Origin: Terriglobia bacterium
GTDB lineage: Bacteria; Acidobacteriota; Terriglobia; Acidiferrales; UBA7541
Length of the DNA: 52,043 nt
Reading direction: 5' to 3'
Assembly: GCA_020073375.1 (NCBI GenBank)
Contig: JAIQFG010000024.1
Location: 1-52,043, forward strand
Under the pieces are notes generated by a model. The model was not told the DNA's origin. It saw only the letters and a program-made list of their open reading frames with translations, and ran no database searches. Positions 41,926 through 51,155 of the stretch are shown in pieces. Position 1 is the stretch's first letter; every line of letters begins with the position of its first letter. The position numbers were made by a program, and so were the translations under genes.

Positions 41926-44481
41926 ATGCGCCGCCTTTTCCTTGTGATTGGAATTGTCATTGCCGTCATCATTGCGGGTGTTGCGGTGTTTGTTTTGACC
42001 TTCAACGTGAACCGCTATCACGGCGCCATTCAATCGCAGCTGGAGCAAAAATTGGGCCGCGAAGTCACCCTTGGCGATATGCGCCTGAATCTGTTCCCTC
42101 CGCGATTCAGCGTGCAGAATTTGGCCATCGCGGACGATTCCAATTTCGGCACGGAGAAACCGTTCGTTCAGACGCAACAGCTGGACGTGTCCGTGAACCT
42201 TCTCCCGCTCCTGAAAGGCTCGCTCGAAATCAATTCTCTCAATTTGCAGCGTCCGAGTGTTGAACTCATCAAGAACCAACAGGGCGTGTGGAATTTCTCT
42301 TCGCTGGGAGAGTCTTCTGCGCCCGGCACTCCGCAAGCACAGCCGGCTGCACAGAGCGGACCTCCGCAACCGGCAAGTCCAGCCGCCCCTCAGCCTCCAG
42401 CGGCAGGCCAGCAATTTTCGCTGGGCAAACTTTCGATCGCCGATGGGCAGGTAGCCGTTACCGATCTGCAGACCAAAACGCCCCGGGCGGTATACGACCA
42501 CATTGATTTGAACGTACTGAATTTTTCTCCCAACGCGCCCTTCTCCATCAACGTGACCGCGAACTTGCCGGGCCCGGGGACGCAGAAGGTCCGCCTGGAT
42601 GGCCAAGCCGGACCCATCGTTCAAGGCCAGCCCGCCTCCACGCCCTTCCAGGGAACTCTTGAGATCCAGCAGGTTGGAATCGCCGGCTTGCAAAAGTTTC
42701 TTGCTTCACCCGCGCTGGCCGATACGGACGGCGTCCTTTCCGGGCAAACGAAGATCGCCAGCGAATCCGGGAAGCTGACCGCCAGCGGCCAGATGAATTT
42801 GCAAAACGCGAAAGTACGCGGCCTCGACCTCGGCTACCCGATCGCGGCCGAATATGACATCACGGATGATCTGCAGGCCAATTTGATCACCATCCGCAAC
42901 ACGAAAATCAAGCTCGGAACGATGCCGATTCTCGTGAGCGGCACGGTCAACTCCGCCCCAAGTCCCCCACAAGTGGACCTGCGCATCAAGGCCGACAATG
43001 TTTCGATCGCCGAAGCCGGCAAGCTGGCCGCGGCCTCGGGCATGGCCCTCGCCCCGGGCGCCACGATTGTCGGAAACCTGAATGCAGACATACAGGCCCG
43101 CGGGGCAGCCGACAAACCGGCGCTGAGCGGAACCATTTCCGGCCGCGACCTCCAGATCAGCGGGAAAAACATCGTTCAGCCTGTCAGCATAAAATCCGTC
43201 AACCTGGCGTTCAATCCCGCCGAGATTCATTCCGACAGCTTCAATGTAATTTCTGGCGGCACCACCGTGGTCGCTCAATTCTCCCTGCGGCAATATCAAT
43301 CGAAGTCTCCCCTGGTGGACGCCACGCTCCGCGCCCCCAATGCCGCGCTCCCCGAAGTGCTTTCCATGGCCAAGGCGTATGGCGTCACTGGACTGGATGA
43401 CATTGTTGCAAAAGGAACCCTCAGCGCCGACATTCATGCCGCCGGCACCACCGACAAACCAACGATGAGCGGAACCATTGCAGGCCACGACGTCCAGATC
43501 AGCGGCAAGAATATCCCTCAGCCGGTTTCCATGAAATCGATCAACCTGGTCTTCACGCCAACCGAAATGCATTCCGACAATTTCAATGCGATCTCCGGCG
43601 GCACGACCTTCGCGGCTCAATTCTCCCTGCGGCAATATCTGTCGAAGTCGCCGCTGGTGGACGCCACGCTCCGCGCTCCCAGCGCCGCTCTTCCCGATCT
43701 CTTGGCAATGGCCAAGGCATACGGCGTCACCGGGCTGGATAAAATCAGCGGAGCCGGCACGCTCAAAATGGACATGCATGCGGCCGGCCCTCTTCAGACC
43801 ATGACGTCCGCCGACGTGGTGAAAGCCCTGAACGGCACGCTGAATCTGAACTTCAACAACATGCGCTACTCGGGCAGCGACATCGGCTACCAGCTGGCCT
43901 CAATCGGAGGCTTCCTGAAGCCAGGCGAAAAGGATCAGGGATTCACCAACATTTCGCGCATGACCGGCGACATCGCCCTCAAAAACGGCTTTGCTCAAAC
44001 CGCCAATCTGCTAGCCACGCTCGACATCGGAAACGTTGCCGTGGCCGGAACCACGAATTTGGCGAGCGAGGCGCTCGACCTGCGCGTCACCGCCGTCCTC
44101 TCCAAGGATTTCAGCACACGGGCCGGCGGCACGGGCGTCGGCGGTTACATGAGCACCGCTCTGGCGAACAATCAGGGAGAACTGGTGATTCCCGCGATCG
44201 TCACCGGAACTTTCGAGAGCCCGAAATTCACCCCCGACCTTCAAAAAGTCGCGCAAATGAAACTGAAAGGATTGGTGCCGAGCCTCACGAATCCTTCCGG
44301 GGGCGTGGCTGGAATTCTCGGAGGCCTGCTGGGACAAAAAGGCGGGACTCAACCGCAAACACAGACGCAGACCCAGCCACAGACCCAGCCGCAGCAAGAC
44401 CAGCAGCAACCCAATCCGGTTCAACAACTGATCGACATTTTCGGCAAAAAGAAGCAGCCGCAGCAAACGCCGCCGAAATAA
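41926..44481 (+). CDS. AsmA-family protein with internal duplication
   Basis: An 851-residue protein. One N-terminal membrane anchor (LFLVIGIVIAVIIAGVAVFVLTFNVN) is followed by the AsmA N-domain (LGREVTLGDMRLNLFPPRFSVQNLAIADD) and a long periplasmic beta-rich body. A Pro/Ala linker (near residues 130-165) interrupts it. Residues 393-506 and 507-620 are tandem copies of one 114-residue unit. The AsmA C-domain (NLNFNNMRYSGSDIGYQLASIGGFL...) follows, and the tail is Gln/Pro/Thr-rich (TQTQPQTQPQQDQ). AsmA-like proteins are thought to bridge the periplasm in lipid transport to the outer membrane. The gene is followed closely by a DUF4197 gene. Confidence 0.92.
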   Translation: MRRLFLVIGIVIAVIIAGVAVFVLTFNVNRYHGAIQSQLEQKLGREVTLGDMRLNLFPPRFSVQNLAIADDSNFGTEKPFVQTQQLDVSVNLLPLLKGSLEINSLNLQRPSVELIKNQQGVWNFSSLGESSAPGTPQAQPAAQSGPPQPASPAAPQPPAAGQQFSLGKLSIADGQVAVTDLQTKTPRAVYDHIDLNVLNFSPNAPFSINVTANLPGPGTQKVRLDGQAGPIVQGQPASTPFQGTLEIQQVGIAGLQKFLASPALADTDGVLSGQTKIASESGKLTASGQMNLQNAKVRGLDLGYPIAAEYDITDDLQANLITIRNTKIKLGTMPILVSGTVNSAPSPPQVDLRIKADNVSIAEAGKLAAASGMALAPGATIVGNLNADIQARGAADKPALSGTISGRDLQISGKNIVQPVSIKSVNLAFNPAEIHSDSFNVISGGTTVVAQFSLRQYQSKSPLVDATLRAPNAALPEVLSMAKAYGVTGLDDIVAKGTLSADIHAAGTTDKPTMSGTIAGHDVQISGKNIPQPVSMKSINLVFTPTEMHSDNFNAISGGTTFAAQFSLRQYLSKSPLVDATLRAPSAALPDLLAMAKAYGVTGLDKISGAGTLKMDMHAAGPLQTMTSADVVKALNGTLNLNFNNMRYSGSDIGYQLASIGGFLKPGEKDQGFTNISRMTGDIALKNGFAQTANLLATLDIGNVAVAGTTNLASEALDLRVTAVLSKDFSTRAGGTGVGGYMSTALANNQGELVIPAIVTGTFESPKFTPDLQKVAQMKLKGLVPSLTNPSGGVAGILGGLLGQKGGTQPQTQTQTQPQTQPQQDQQQPNPVQQLIDIFGKKKQPQQTPPK
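43102..43785 (+). repeat. Tandem 342-bp duplication inside the AsmA gene
   Basis: Units 43102-43443 and 43444-43785 encode matching 114-residue segments (DKPALSGTISGRDLQISGKN... and DKPTMSGTIAGHDVQISGKN...). They are similar but diverged, so the duplication is not very recent. Confidence 0.85.
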
Positions 44482-44514
44482 CCGGCAAGAAAAGGCCGTC
44501 GCGCCGGCGTTTTT
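44482..44514 (+). terminator. Possible weak terminator after the AsmA gene
   Basis: CCGGC and GCCGG pair across 16 bases and are followed by CGTTTTT. The stem is short and the loop long, so read-through into the DUF4197 gene is likely. Confidence 0.3.
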
Positions 44515-44568
44515 ATCGCGAGACTGAAAACCGCCAAATGTGGTTTGCCGCCGCGAAGAAAGAATAAA

Positions 44569-45363
44569 ATGAAAAAACCAACCTTAGCCATTGTGGTAGC
44601 CACTCTGCTGAGTCCCGCCGTTTTTGCGAATCGGATCGCGCAGAAAAACGGAATTCGCCCGGCTGCGGACATCGCAATACCGGACGGAGAGGCGCTGATC
44701 CTCACCCTGACGCAGTCCGATGAAATTGCGAAACGGCTGGGATTGGGAACCACCAGCGCCCTGAGCGACTCCAAAATCGCCTCGGGCCTGAAACAAGCCC
44801 TCCAGGTAGGCGCGGAAAATGCCGTCAAGCTCACCAGCAAGCGTGACGGATACTTCGGCAACGCCGCCATAAAAATCCTCATGCCGAATAACTTGCGTCC
44901 CGTCGAAAAAGGACTCAGAGCCGTCGGCTACGGGCCAAAGGTGGACGGATTCATCCTCAGCATGAACCGCGCGGCCGAGGCCGCCGCACCCGCCGCAAAA
45001 AAAATCTTCGTCGACGCCATCCTGTCCATGAGTTTCGACGACGCCCGCAAAATCCTCTCCGGCGGCGATACCGCCGCCACCGACTATTTCAAAACTAAAA
45101 CAAGCGCACAGCTGACCACCGCATTCCGTCCCACGGTGGAGAAAACCATGAATGAGAACAGCGTAACCCAGCAGTACAACGCTCTACTCGGCCAGGCCCA
45201 GAGCATCCCCTTTCTGAAAAGTCAAAGCCTGGACGTCACCCAATATGTGGTCTCCAAAGCCCTCGACGGCCTCTTCTATACGCTTGGCCAGGAAGAAAAA
45301 AAGATCAGGAAAGACCCCGTCGCGCGAACCACAAGCTTGCTGAAGGAAGTGTTCGGCAAGTAA
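44569..45363 (+). CDS. DUF4197-family protein
   Basis: A 264-residue protein of the DUF4197 family. A probable signal peptide ([20 protein letters not shown]) comes first. The conserved body includes [35 protein letters not shown], a central helix with [20 protein letters not shown], and [27 protein letters not shown]. These residues define the family, whose function is unknown; members are periplasmic helical proteins. The ATG at 44569 was chosen over one eight codons upstream because it starts the signal peptide. It follows the AsmA gene by 87 bases on the same strand. Confidence 0.88.
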   Translation: MKKPTLAIVVATLLSPAVFANRIAQKNGIRPAADIAIPDGEALILTLTQSDEIAKRLGLGTTSALSDSKIASGLKQALQVGAENAVKLTSKRDGYFGNAAIKILMPNNLRPVEKGLRAVGYGPKVDGFILSMNRAAEAAAPAAKKIFVDAILSMSFDDARKILSGGDTAATDYFKTKTSAQLTTAFRPTVEKTMNENSVTQQYNALLGQAQSIPFLKSQSLDVTQYVVSKALDGLFYTLGQEEKKIRKDPVARTTSLLKEVFGK

Positions 45364-45538
45364 ACCAATAAAAAAGAATGGCTCCTCTTCATTCACGTGT
45401 TCCGACCCGTCTGTTTCACTCCTGAAATTTGGTCAACTCATTTCAGAATCGCAGCCCAAATCTGCGGGTCGATTTCGCCGCTGAAGCATCTAATTTCGCG
45501 GGGATGCCGGCATTTGCGGCCAAGTGTGCAGGAGTCCG

Positions 45539-46081
45539 ATGATTCCCAATGGTTACAGGATCCGGGCAGCGGTTGCGGAGGATGTGGCTTGCCTTCCGGA
45601 AATCGAACGACAAGCGGGGCTATTGTTTGACGACCATCTTGAGCTGATCGGTCTGACGAAAGAGTTTCAAGCGCCTGTAAACTCGGTGGAGAACTTCGAG
45701 AAAGCGCAGCGTGCCGGCCGTCTCTGGGTCGCCGTGCCGCCGTCCGGCGATCCTGTCGGATTCGCCCTGGTTCAGGAAATCGGCGGCTTTGCGCATCTGG
45801 AGGAGCTTGACGTGTTGCCTCAGCACGGGAGGAAGGGGGTGGGTTCGGCATTATTGAACGCGGTCTGCGCCTGGGCTGCGCAAGGCGGGTATCCCGCGGT
45901 CACGCTCTCGACATTTCGAGACATCCCGTGGAATGCGCCGTTCTACCAACGTCGCGGATTTCGGGTGGTGCCTTCCTCGGAACTCTCCGCCGGCCATGTC
46001 CAGCTTGTAGCTTCGGAACAAAGCCGCGGACTTCGCGCGGATCTTCGTGTGATGATGGCCTGCTCCATCAACAATCAATAG
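45539..46081 (+). CDS. GNAT-family N-acetyltransferase
   Basis: A 180-residue GNAT protein. NGYRIRAAVAEDVACLPEIERQAG is the family start, and the acetyl-CoA-binding loop is ELDVLPQHGRKGVGSALLNAVCAWA. It is followed by VTLSTFRDIPWNAPFYQRRGFRVV with the catalytic-region Tyr. AGGAG five bases upstream sets the start at 45539. The substrate cannot be told; small amines or protein N-termini are typical. Confidence 0.9.
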   Translation: MIPNGYRIRAAVAEDVACLPEIERQAGLLFDDHLELIGLTKEFQAPVNSVENFEKAQRAGRLWVAVPPSGDPVGFALVQEIGGFAHLEELDVLPQHGRKGVGSALLNAVCAWAAQGGYPAVTLSTFRDIPWNAPFYQRRGFRVVPSSELSAGHVQLVASEQSRGLRADLRVMMACSINNQ

Positions 46082-46169
46082 TTAACGTGGGTTTGCGGCC
46101 GCCCGCGGGGGCGATCCGAATTTTTCGGCTTTCCTTTGCAAATACATTTCCCGTGAAGCGCCGGACGCC

Positions 46170-46784
46170 TTATTCCGGCTGCGCATATCCGCGATACACA
46201 TAGGTCATGGCCTTAGGTCCGGGAATATGGCAATTCTGCAGATCCTTAATGGCGAAGCCCCCCTGAGAAATAAGCCCGTCGATTTTCTTGTTCAGACAGC
46301 AGCCTCCTGCAAGGCGCTTCCACATGGGTGTGAGCCGGTTTTGCATGGACTGGACTTTCGGATCCGGTGACAGGCCGTGTTCCAGAAAAATCAACCTGCC
46401 GTCGCGTTTCAGAACCCGCCTGGCCTCGTTTAAGGCGACCCGGCTATCCGCGATGGAGCACAACACCCAGGTCATAACCACCGTATCCGCCGAGTGATCT
46501 TCGAGAGAAAATTTTTCAGCGGTTTGGTTCAGCAGCGTGACAGGGAAAGGCGCGGCTGCTGTTTTCTTTTGCGCCATCTGCAGAAGTTCTGCGGAGGAAT
46601 CAATCCCGTACAGATGCGTAACATCGAAGGAGTAATAAGGAAGGTTCAGAGCGGAACCGATGCCGACTTCCACCACAATTCCTCTGGCAGCGGGAAGCAC
46701 TTGCCTTCTCAGGTCGCTCACATCCTTGTTTCGACAGGCAAAGTCGAGCAACCGCGGCAAAACGTACTTTGAATATAGCCCCAT
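46170..46784 (-). CDS. Class I SAM-dependent methyltransferase
   Basis: A 204-residue methyltransferase. VVEVGIGSALNLPYYSF is the SAM-binding motif I, GIDSSAELLQMA motif II, and ADTVVMTWVLCSIADSRVALNEARRVLKRDGRLIFLEHG motifs III-IV. Overall it resembles the small-molecule or phospholipid methyltransferases of the UbiE/METTL7 type. GGGAGG six bases before 46784 sets the start. The frame stays open another 65 codons upstream, but that part is translated tRNA-Asn remnant sequence (46845-46878) and is not protein. The substrate is unknown. Confidence 0.88.
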   Translation of the reverse strand: MGLYSKYVLPRLLDFACRNKDVSDLRRQVLPAARGIVVEVGIGSALNLPYYSFDVTHLYGIDSSAELLQMAQKKTAAAPFPVTLLNQTAEKFSLEDHSADTVVMTWVLCSIADSRVALNEARRVLKRDGRLIFLEHGLSPDPKVQSMQNRLTPMWKRLAGGCCLNKKIDGLISQGGFAIKDLQNCHIPGPKAMTYVYRGYAQPE

Positions 46785-46844
46785 TACGCCTCCCTTAAGA
46801 GGGGCAAGCTTTTCCCGGAATTCACGCGACGTGATTGAAAAGTC

Positions 46845-46878
46845 TGGCTCCCCGGGCAAGATTCGAACTTGCAACCCT
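46845..46878 (-). other. tRNA-Asn 3'-end remnant (putative attachment site)
   Basis: Thirty-four bases are identical to the T-arm, 3' acceptor strand and CCA of the intact tRNA-Asn at 37244-37318, in opposite orientation. Nothing of the 5' half is present. Such 3' fragments arise when elements integrate into tRNA genes. It forms a direct repeat with the fragment at 50781-50823. Confidence 0.85.
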
Positions 46879-46924
46879 CGTCGCTTCCGTGTGGTCTTTA
46901 TTTCGCGCGGTATTGAAATCTCAT

Positions 46925-49483
46925 TCATAAGGTACGGAACCGGTACAGCCGCCCCAGCACTTTTAGCGCTTCGAACCACGCAATGCTAAGCAAGCCTGCC
47001 GACAGACACAGCGCTATATCGGATGCGTGAAGCCTGGAAAAGCGGAATAGCGTTTGAATGGGCGGGACATAGATGACCACCCCGAGGAAGCTCGCAGCCC
47101 CTAGTACCACCCACCACACGGCAGGATTCGGGGATCGCCACATATTCAGGATTGTCCGGGTCCAAGAGCGATTCGTAAGGATCAAAGCCAGGTTCGCGAG
47201 AATGAGGGTTGTAAAGGTTAGAGCGCGGACGTTGGTTTCCGCTTCCCCACGATGCATTGCGGCCGCAAATACGCCGAGCACCGCGAGCAACACACCGGCG
47301 CCTTGCAGCAGGCTGAGCGCCAACGTTCGCCGGTCGAACAGCGGTTGCTTTGGGTTGCGCGGCGGCCTCTGCATCACGTCTGATTCCTCCGGCTCCGCTT
47401 CAAAGGCGACCGAACTGGCTGGGTCAATGACCAGTTCCAGGAAGACCACATGGAGCGGCAGCATGACAAGAGGCCATTTGAGTAGCACCGGGACCAAAGC
47501 AAGGCCCGCGATTGGCACGTGGACCGCCATGACATAGGCCATTGCTTTCTTGAGATTGTCAAAGATTCTCCGGCCGAGGCGGATCGCTTGTACGATGGAC
47601 GGAAAAGCGTCGTCAAGCAGCACAAGGTCGGCGGCTTCGCGCGCGACATCCGTGCCGCGGGCGCCCATGGCGATGCCGATGTGCGCGGCCTTCAGCGCCG
47701 GCGCATCGTTTACGCCGTCTCCCGTCATCGCCACAATGTCGCCGTTTGCCTTAAGCGCCTCTATCAAACGCAATTTTTGTTCGGGCACCACGCGCGCGAA
47801 GATGTTGGTGGACCTGACTTCCCGGCGTAGCGTTGCCTCATCCATGCGATCCAGTTCCGGACCGGTTAACGCGCGCTCACTTCCTTGCAGTTGAATTTGG
47901 CGCGCAATACTCTGCGCCGTTCCGGCAAAATCCCCGGTGATCATCACAACCCGAATTCCCGCCGCATAGCACTCCTGCACCGCATTTGCGACGTCAGGAC
48001 GCACGGGATCGGCGAATCCAACCATGCCGAGAAACTTGAACTCGAACTCATGGGGATCCGGCGGCAACGCACCGCTCCCAAAATCGGCCCTGGCCACCGC
48101 CAGGATTCGCAATCCTTCCCCCGCCATCGCCTCCGCGGAGTTTTTGATCTCCTCGAATTGCGATTGTGAGATGCGGCACAATTCGGCCACCGCACCGAGA
48201 GCGCCTTTCACGGCTATAATCCGGCCATCTTGCGCAGGGGATTGCCAAACGCGGGTCACAGCCAATAATTTCGGAGAGAGCGGGTATTCCCGCGCGAACT
48301 CCCATGTCTGGTGCAATAGTTTGGCCGTGCCTAAGTAATTTTTGGCCGCATGTTGCAAGGCAGAGTCCATGGGATCAAAACCTTCTCGCTGGCTGGCAAG
48401 GACGCCAAATTCGAGAAGTTCAGATAAGCCGTCGCGAAGCGGAAGGCCGCCCGAAGTATCGAGCTCCTGAATCTGGCCGGCTGCGAAGAGCTTTTTGACC
48501 GACATCCGGTTTTGCGTGAGAGTGCCGGTCTTGTCCACGCATAGAACAGTGGCGGATCCGAGCGTTTCAATTGCGCTCGCACGCCGCGTCAATACATTCC
48601 TCTGGGAAATCCGCCAAGCCCCCAGCGCAAGAAACACCGTCAGAACGACGGCGAATTCTTCCGGCAGCAACGACATGGCGACAGTAATCCCCACGAGGAT
48701 TCCGCTCAGCCAACTGCCGCTTGATAAACCGTGGAACAGCGCCACCAGGGCGCATATGGATAGGCCGAGTACCGCCATGATGCCCACGACGCGTTTAATT
48801 TCCGTCTTGAGGTGGCTCGCCTCGGGTTCAATCGTCTGAAGGGCTTTGCCAACCCGGCCCAACTCAGTTCGCGATCCCGTCTCTTTGATTTCCGCGACTC
48901 CGTGCCCTTGCACAACCAAGGTTCCGGAATAGACGAACGGAAGTTCATCGCCGCCGGGCCGTGCCATGCTTAGGTTTTGGTCTCCAGGAGATTTCCGAAC
49001 GGGAACCGATTCCCCGGTCAAAAGCGATTCATCGACGGTCAGGCTGACACAAGAAAGAACAACCCCGTCCGCCGGCACGCGATCGCCTTCGGTGAGAATC
49101 ACGATATCGCCTCGGACTACGTCCCGCCCCGCGATTCGCGTCTGGACCCCGTCCCGAATCACGAGGGCTCGCGGGCTGGAAAGGTCGCGCAGGGCTTCCA
49201 GCGCGCGCTCCGTTTTATTTTGTTGATACAGGTCGATCCCGAGAATTACAAAAATCGAAATCAGCAGCACAAGCGAATCGCGGGGTTCGCCCAAAATCAG
49301 ATAAATCACGCCTGCAGCGACGAGGAGCAAAATCATGGGTTCACGCAGGACTTCCCATGCGATCGCCAAGAAACTGCGAGGCTTGGCCGAAGGCAACTCG
49401 TTTGCTCCCTCGGCCCCAAGCCGGGCTGCGGCTTGCTCCCGTGTGAGCCCGCGAATCGCCATGCTATTCGGCGGGCTTGTCAT
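46925..49483 (-). CDS. P-type cation-transporting ATPase (P2-type)
   Basis: An 852-residue ATPase with a cation-ATPase N-domain (GLTREQAAARLGAEGANELP), the actuator TGES (156-159), the phosphorylation site DKTGTLTQNRM with Asp317, GDGVNDAPALKAAHIGIAMG in the P-domain, and a C-terminal group of membrane helices. The M4 segment reads SLLPEEFAVVLTVFLALGAWR; the PEEF motif is shared by bacterial P2A-like calcium/divalent-cation pumps. It would use ATP to move Ca2+ or another cation across the inner membrane; the ion is not certain. Its start overlaps the end of the AI-2E permease gene by 20 bases; an ATG at 49462 would leave no overlap. The gene lies between the two tRNA-Asn remnants. Confidence 0.93.
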   Translation of the reverse strand: MTSPPNSMAIRGLTREQAAARLGAEGANELPSAKPRSFLAIAWEVLREPMILLLVAAGVIYLILGEPRDSLVLLISIFVILGIDLYQQNKTERALEALRDLSSPRALVIRDGVQTRIAGRDVVRGDIVILTEGDRVPADGVVLSCVSLTVDESLLTGESVPVRKSPGDQNLSMARPGGDELPFVYSGTLVVQGHGVAEIKETGSRTELGRVGKALQTIEPEASHLKTEIKRVVGIMAVLGLSICALVALFHGLSSGSWLSGILVGITVAMSLLPEEFAVVLTVFLALGAWRISQRNVLTRRASAIETLGSATVLCVDKTGTLTQNRMSVKKLFAAGQIQELDTSGGLPLRDGLSELLEFGVLASQREGFDPMDSALQHAAKNYLGTAKLLHQTWEFAREYPLSPKLLAVTRVWQSPAQDGRIIAVKGALGAVAELCRISQSQFEEIKNSAEAMAGEGLRILAVARADFGSGALPPDPHEFEFKFLGMVGFADPVRPDVANAVQECYAAGIRVVMITGDFAGTAQSIARQIQLQGSERALTGPELDRMDEATLRREVRSTNIFARVVPEQKLRLIEALKANGDIVAMTGDGVNDAPALKAAHIGIAMGARGTDVAREAADLVLLDDAFPSIVQAIRLGRRIFDNLKKAMAYVMAVHVPIAGLALVPVLLKWPLVMLPLHVVFLELVIDPASSVAFEAEPEESDVMQRPPRNPKQPLFDRRTLALSLLQGAGVLLAVLGVFAAAMHRGEAETNVRALTFTTLILANLALILTNRSWTRTILNMWRSPNPAVWWVVLGAASFLGVVIYVPPIQTLFRFSRLHASDIALCLSAGLLSIAWFEALKVLGRLYRFRTL

Positions 49484-50585
49484 GTGGGGCGTCGCCTTGC
49501 CCTCGTTCGGGATTCGGTTGCCATGAAAAATCCGTATTTTTCAGCATAGCCAGGATGGCCAACGTGACCGACAGGACGACGGGACCGACAAAAATTCCTA
49601 TGATGCCAAACGCTTCGACTCCTCCGAGCAACGCGAAGAAAACGAGCAAGGTATGCACCTTTACCCGTGCGCTGACCACGTATGGCCTGACCACCACGTC
49701 AACCTGCCCCACCACTGCGGTTCCCCAAATCACAAGAATGAGCGCCTTCACCCAGTGCCCGCTGAGAATAAGGAGAATCGAGGCCGGTCCCCACACTAAA
49801 GCGGACCCGACTACCGGGACCAAGGACGCCAGACCGGTAATCAGAGCCCACAGGATCGGGGCCGCCAACCCCAGGACCCAAAACGCCAGGCCCGTTAATA
49901 TCCCTTGCGCCGCCCCCACGGCAACGCCGCCATACAGGTTGGCGATCATGGTGTCGCTGATCCCGCTGAAGAGTTTTTCCGCCTGCCCCGGATATAGCGG
50001 AAGGATTGCCGCAAGTTCCTGCCGGATACTTTTTCCTTCTCGAAAGAAAAAGAAGAGGCTGAAGAAGACCACAACCGTATCGAGGACGAAGGAAAGCAGG
50101 TTGGTTACCGCCGCCGCGCCAAGAGAAAGCAAGTAACTGCTTGCCTGCTCTGCCCAGCGTAATAAGGCTGCTTCTGGATCAAGCTGCGAGAGATCCATGT
50201 AATTCCCCAGGCGGCTCAGTAAACTCTCGCCCAATTGTGCAAGGTACGGACTCAACCCTCCTTGCGGCCCGCTGCGTTCGCGCAAGGATTGAACCACCGC
50301 ACGAAGCTCCGCACTCACGGACATTCCCAGGAGCACGACTGGGATGGTTACGATCAGAAGCACCAAGGCAGTCGAAAGAGCGGCAGCCACGCTGGGGCGG
50401 TGAAAAAGGTGCTGCATTCTCGCGTGGAGCGGGTAAAAGACGATCGCAAACATGACCGCAATTAAAACGGGGCTTAGGAACGGCTTGGCAATCAGGTAAC
50501 AAAGGTAGAGTGCGATCGCCGCCAGGACCAGCAGACAGATGACAGCTGCCTGCCTCTTCGCGGCGTCGCTTATTCCGCTGGTCAT
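49464..50585 (-). CDS. AI-2E (PerM)-family permease
   Basis: A 373-residue membrane protein of the AI-2E/PerM family (the name comes from the E. coli AI-2 exporter TqsA; other members export ions or peptides). About eight membrane segments are seen, including AAVICLLVLAAIALYLCYLIAKPFLSPVLIAVM at the start and a C-terminal group with LVPVVGSALVWGPASILLILSG and VVVRPYVVSARVKVHTLLVFFALLGGVEAFGIIGIFVGP, the family's most conserved part. The start at 50585 (MTSGISD) was preferred; a GTG at 50642 opens a longer frame. It is translationally coupled to the ATPase gene, so the two may act in one ion-handling process. Confidence 0.92.
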   Translation of the reverse strand: MTSGISDAAKRQAAVICLLVLAAIALYLCYLIAKPFLSPVLIAVMFAIVFYPLHARMQHLFHRPSVAAALSTALVLLIVTIPVVLLGMSVSAELRAVVQSLRERSGPQGGLSPYLAQLGESLLSRLGNYMDLSQLDPEAALLRWAEQASSYLLSLGAAAVTNLLSFVLDTVVVFFSLFFFFREGKSIRQELAAILPLYPGQAEKLFSGISDTMIANLYGGVAVGAAQGILTGLAFWVLGLAAPILWALITGLASLVPVVGSALVWGPASILLILSGHWVKALILVIWGTAVVGQVDVVVRPYVVSARVKVHTLLVFFALLGGVEAFGIIGIFVGPVVLSVTLAILAMLKNTDFSWQPNPERGQGDAPHDKPAE

Positions 50586-51155
50586 TGGAAGTCTTTGTTT
50601 CCTGGTTGTGCCGTTCGCTCTGGCTCTCGTCAGCGCAGACACTCTACCGTATCATCAGAAGCCCGCGAGCGGTATCGGGGAGCGAAGAACCTCACCGTGT
50701 CCAGCAAGCTTGTAGGACCCAGTAGTCTCTAGAAGCAATACGTAAGAATGGGTTTCAGAAATTCCGGAACGCAAGAAATTTGGCTCCCCGGGCAAGATTC
50801 GAACTTGCAACCCTTCGGTTAACATCCGAGGGAATCAAAATTCAAAGTGCCCCATTTGGTGTCGCTTGTAGGAAAATGAGGGCCATTCTTCCCCCTTTAG
50901 TTGCACCCAATGCTGCACCCAAACAAAATTGCTCTCGGGAAACTCGTCAGTCCGGGTGACACAGGAAAAGGGGACCGATCAAATAAATGAGAAATCGCAT
51001 TCAGTTTTGTGCGGATTTGGGGGAGCAGGTCAACCCGCCCCATTGAAAAACTGCGAGGGCCCGGCCACACGAAACTTCAAACCCGCCGCAAAGGCTGAAC
51101 CGCCCGCCCCATCTTTCTCTGTTCGCGTTTCATCCGAACAATGGCTTCTATTTCT
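50586..51155. other. Spacer with tRNA remnant and possible integrase tail
   Basis: No intact gene is seen. It holds the tRNA-Asn fragment. At 50883-50905 the bases CCATTCTTCCCCCTTTAGTT closely match the sequence directly after the intact tRNA-Asn (37316-37335). Both stretches may be worn tails of integrase genes or attachment-site flanks. Confidence 0.4.
50781..50823 (-). other. tRNA-Asn 3'-half remnant (putative attachment site)
   Basis: Forty-three bases, from the anticodon GTT to CCA, are identical to the intact tRNA-Asn. About five more bases (TCGGA) continue the anticodon stem with one mismatch. The 5' half (acceptor strand and D-arm) is replaced by unrelated sequence, so it cannot be a functional tRNA. 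Confidence 0.88.

Noticed and set aside
46785..46979. N-terminal extension of the methyltransferase
   Set aside because: It reads through the tRNA-Asn remnant (RGLQVRILPGEP). A good ribosome-binding site marks the internal ATG at 46784.
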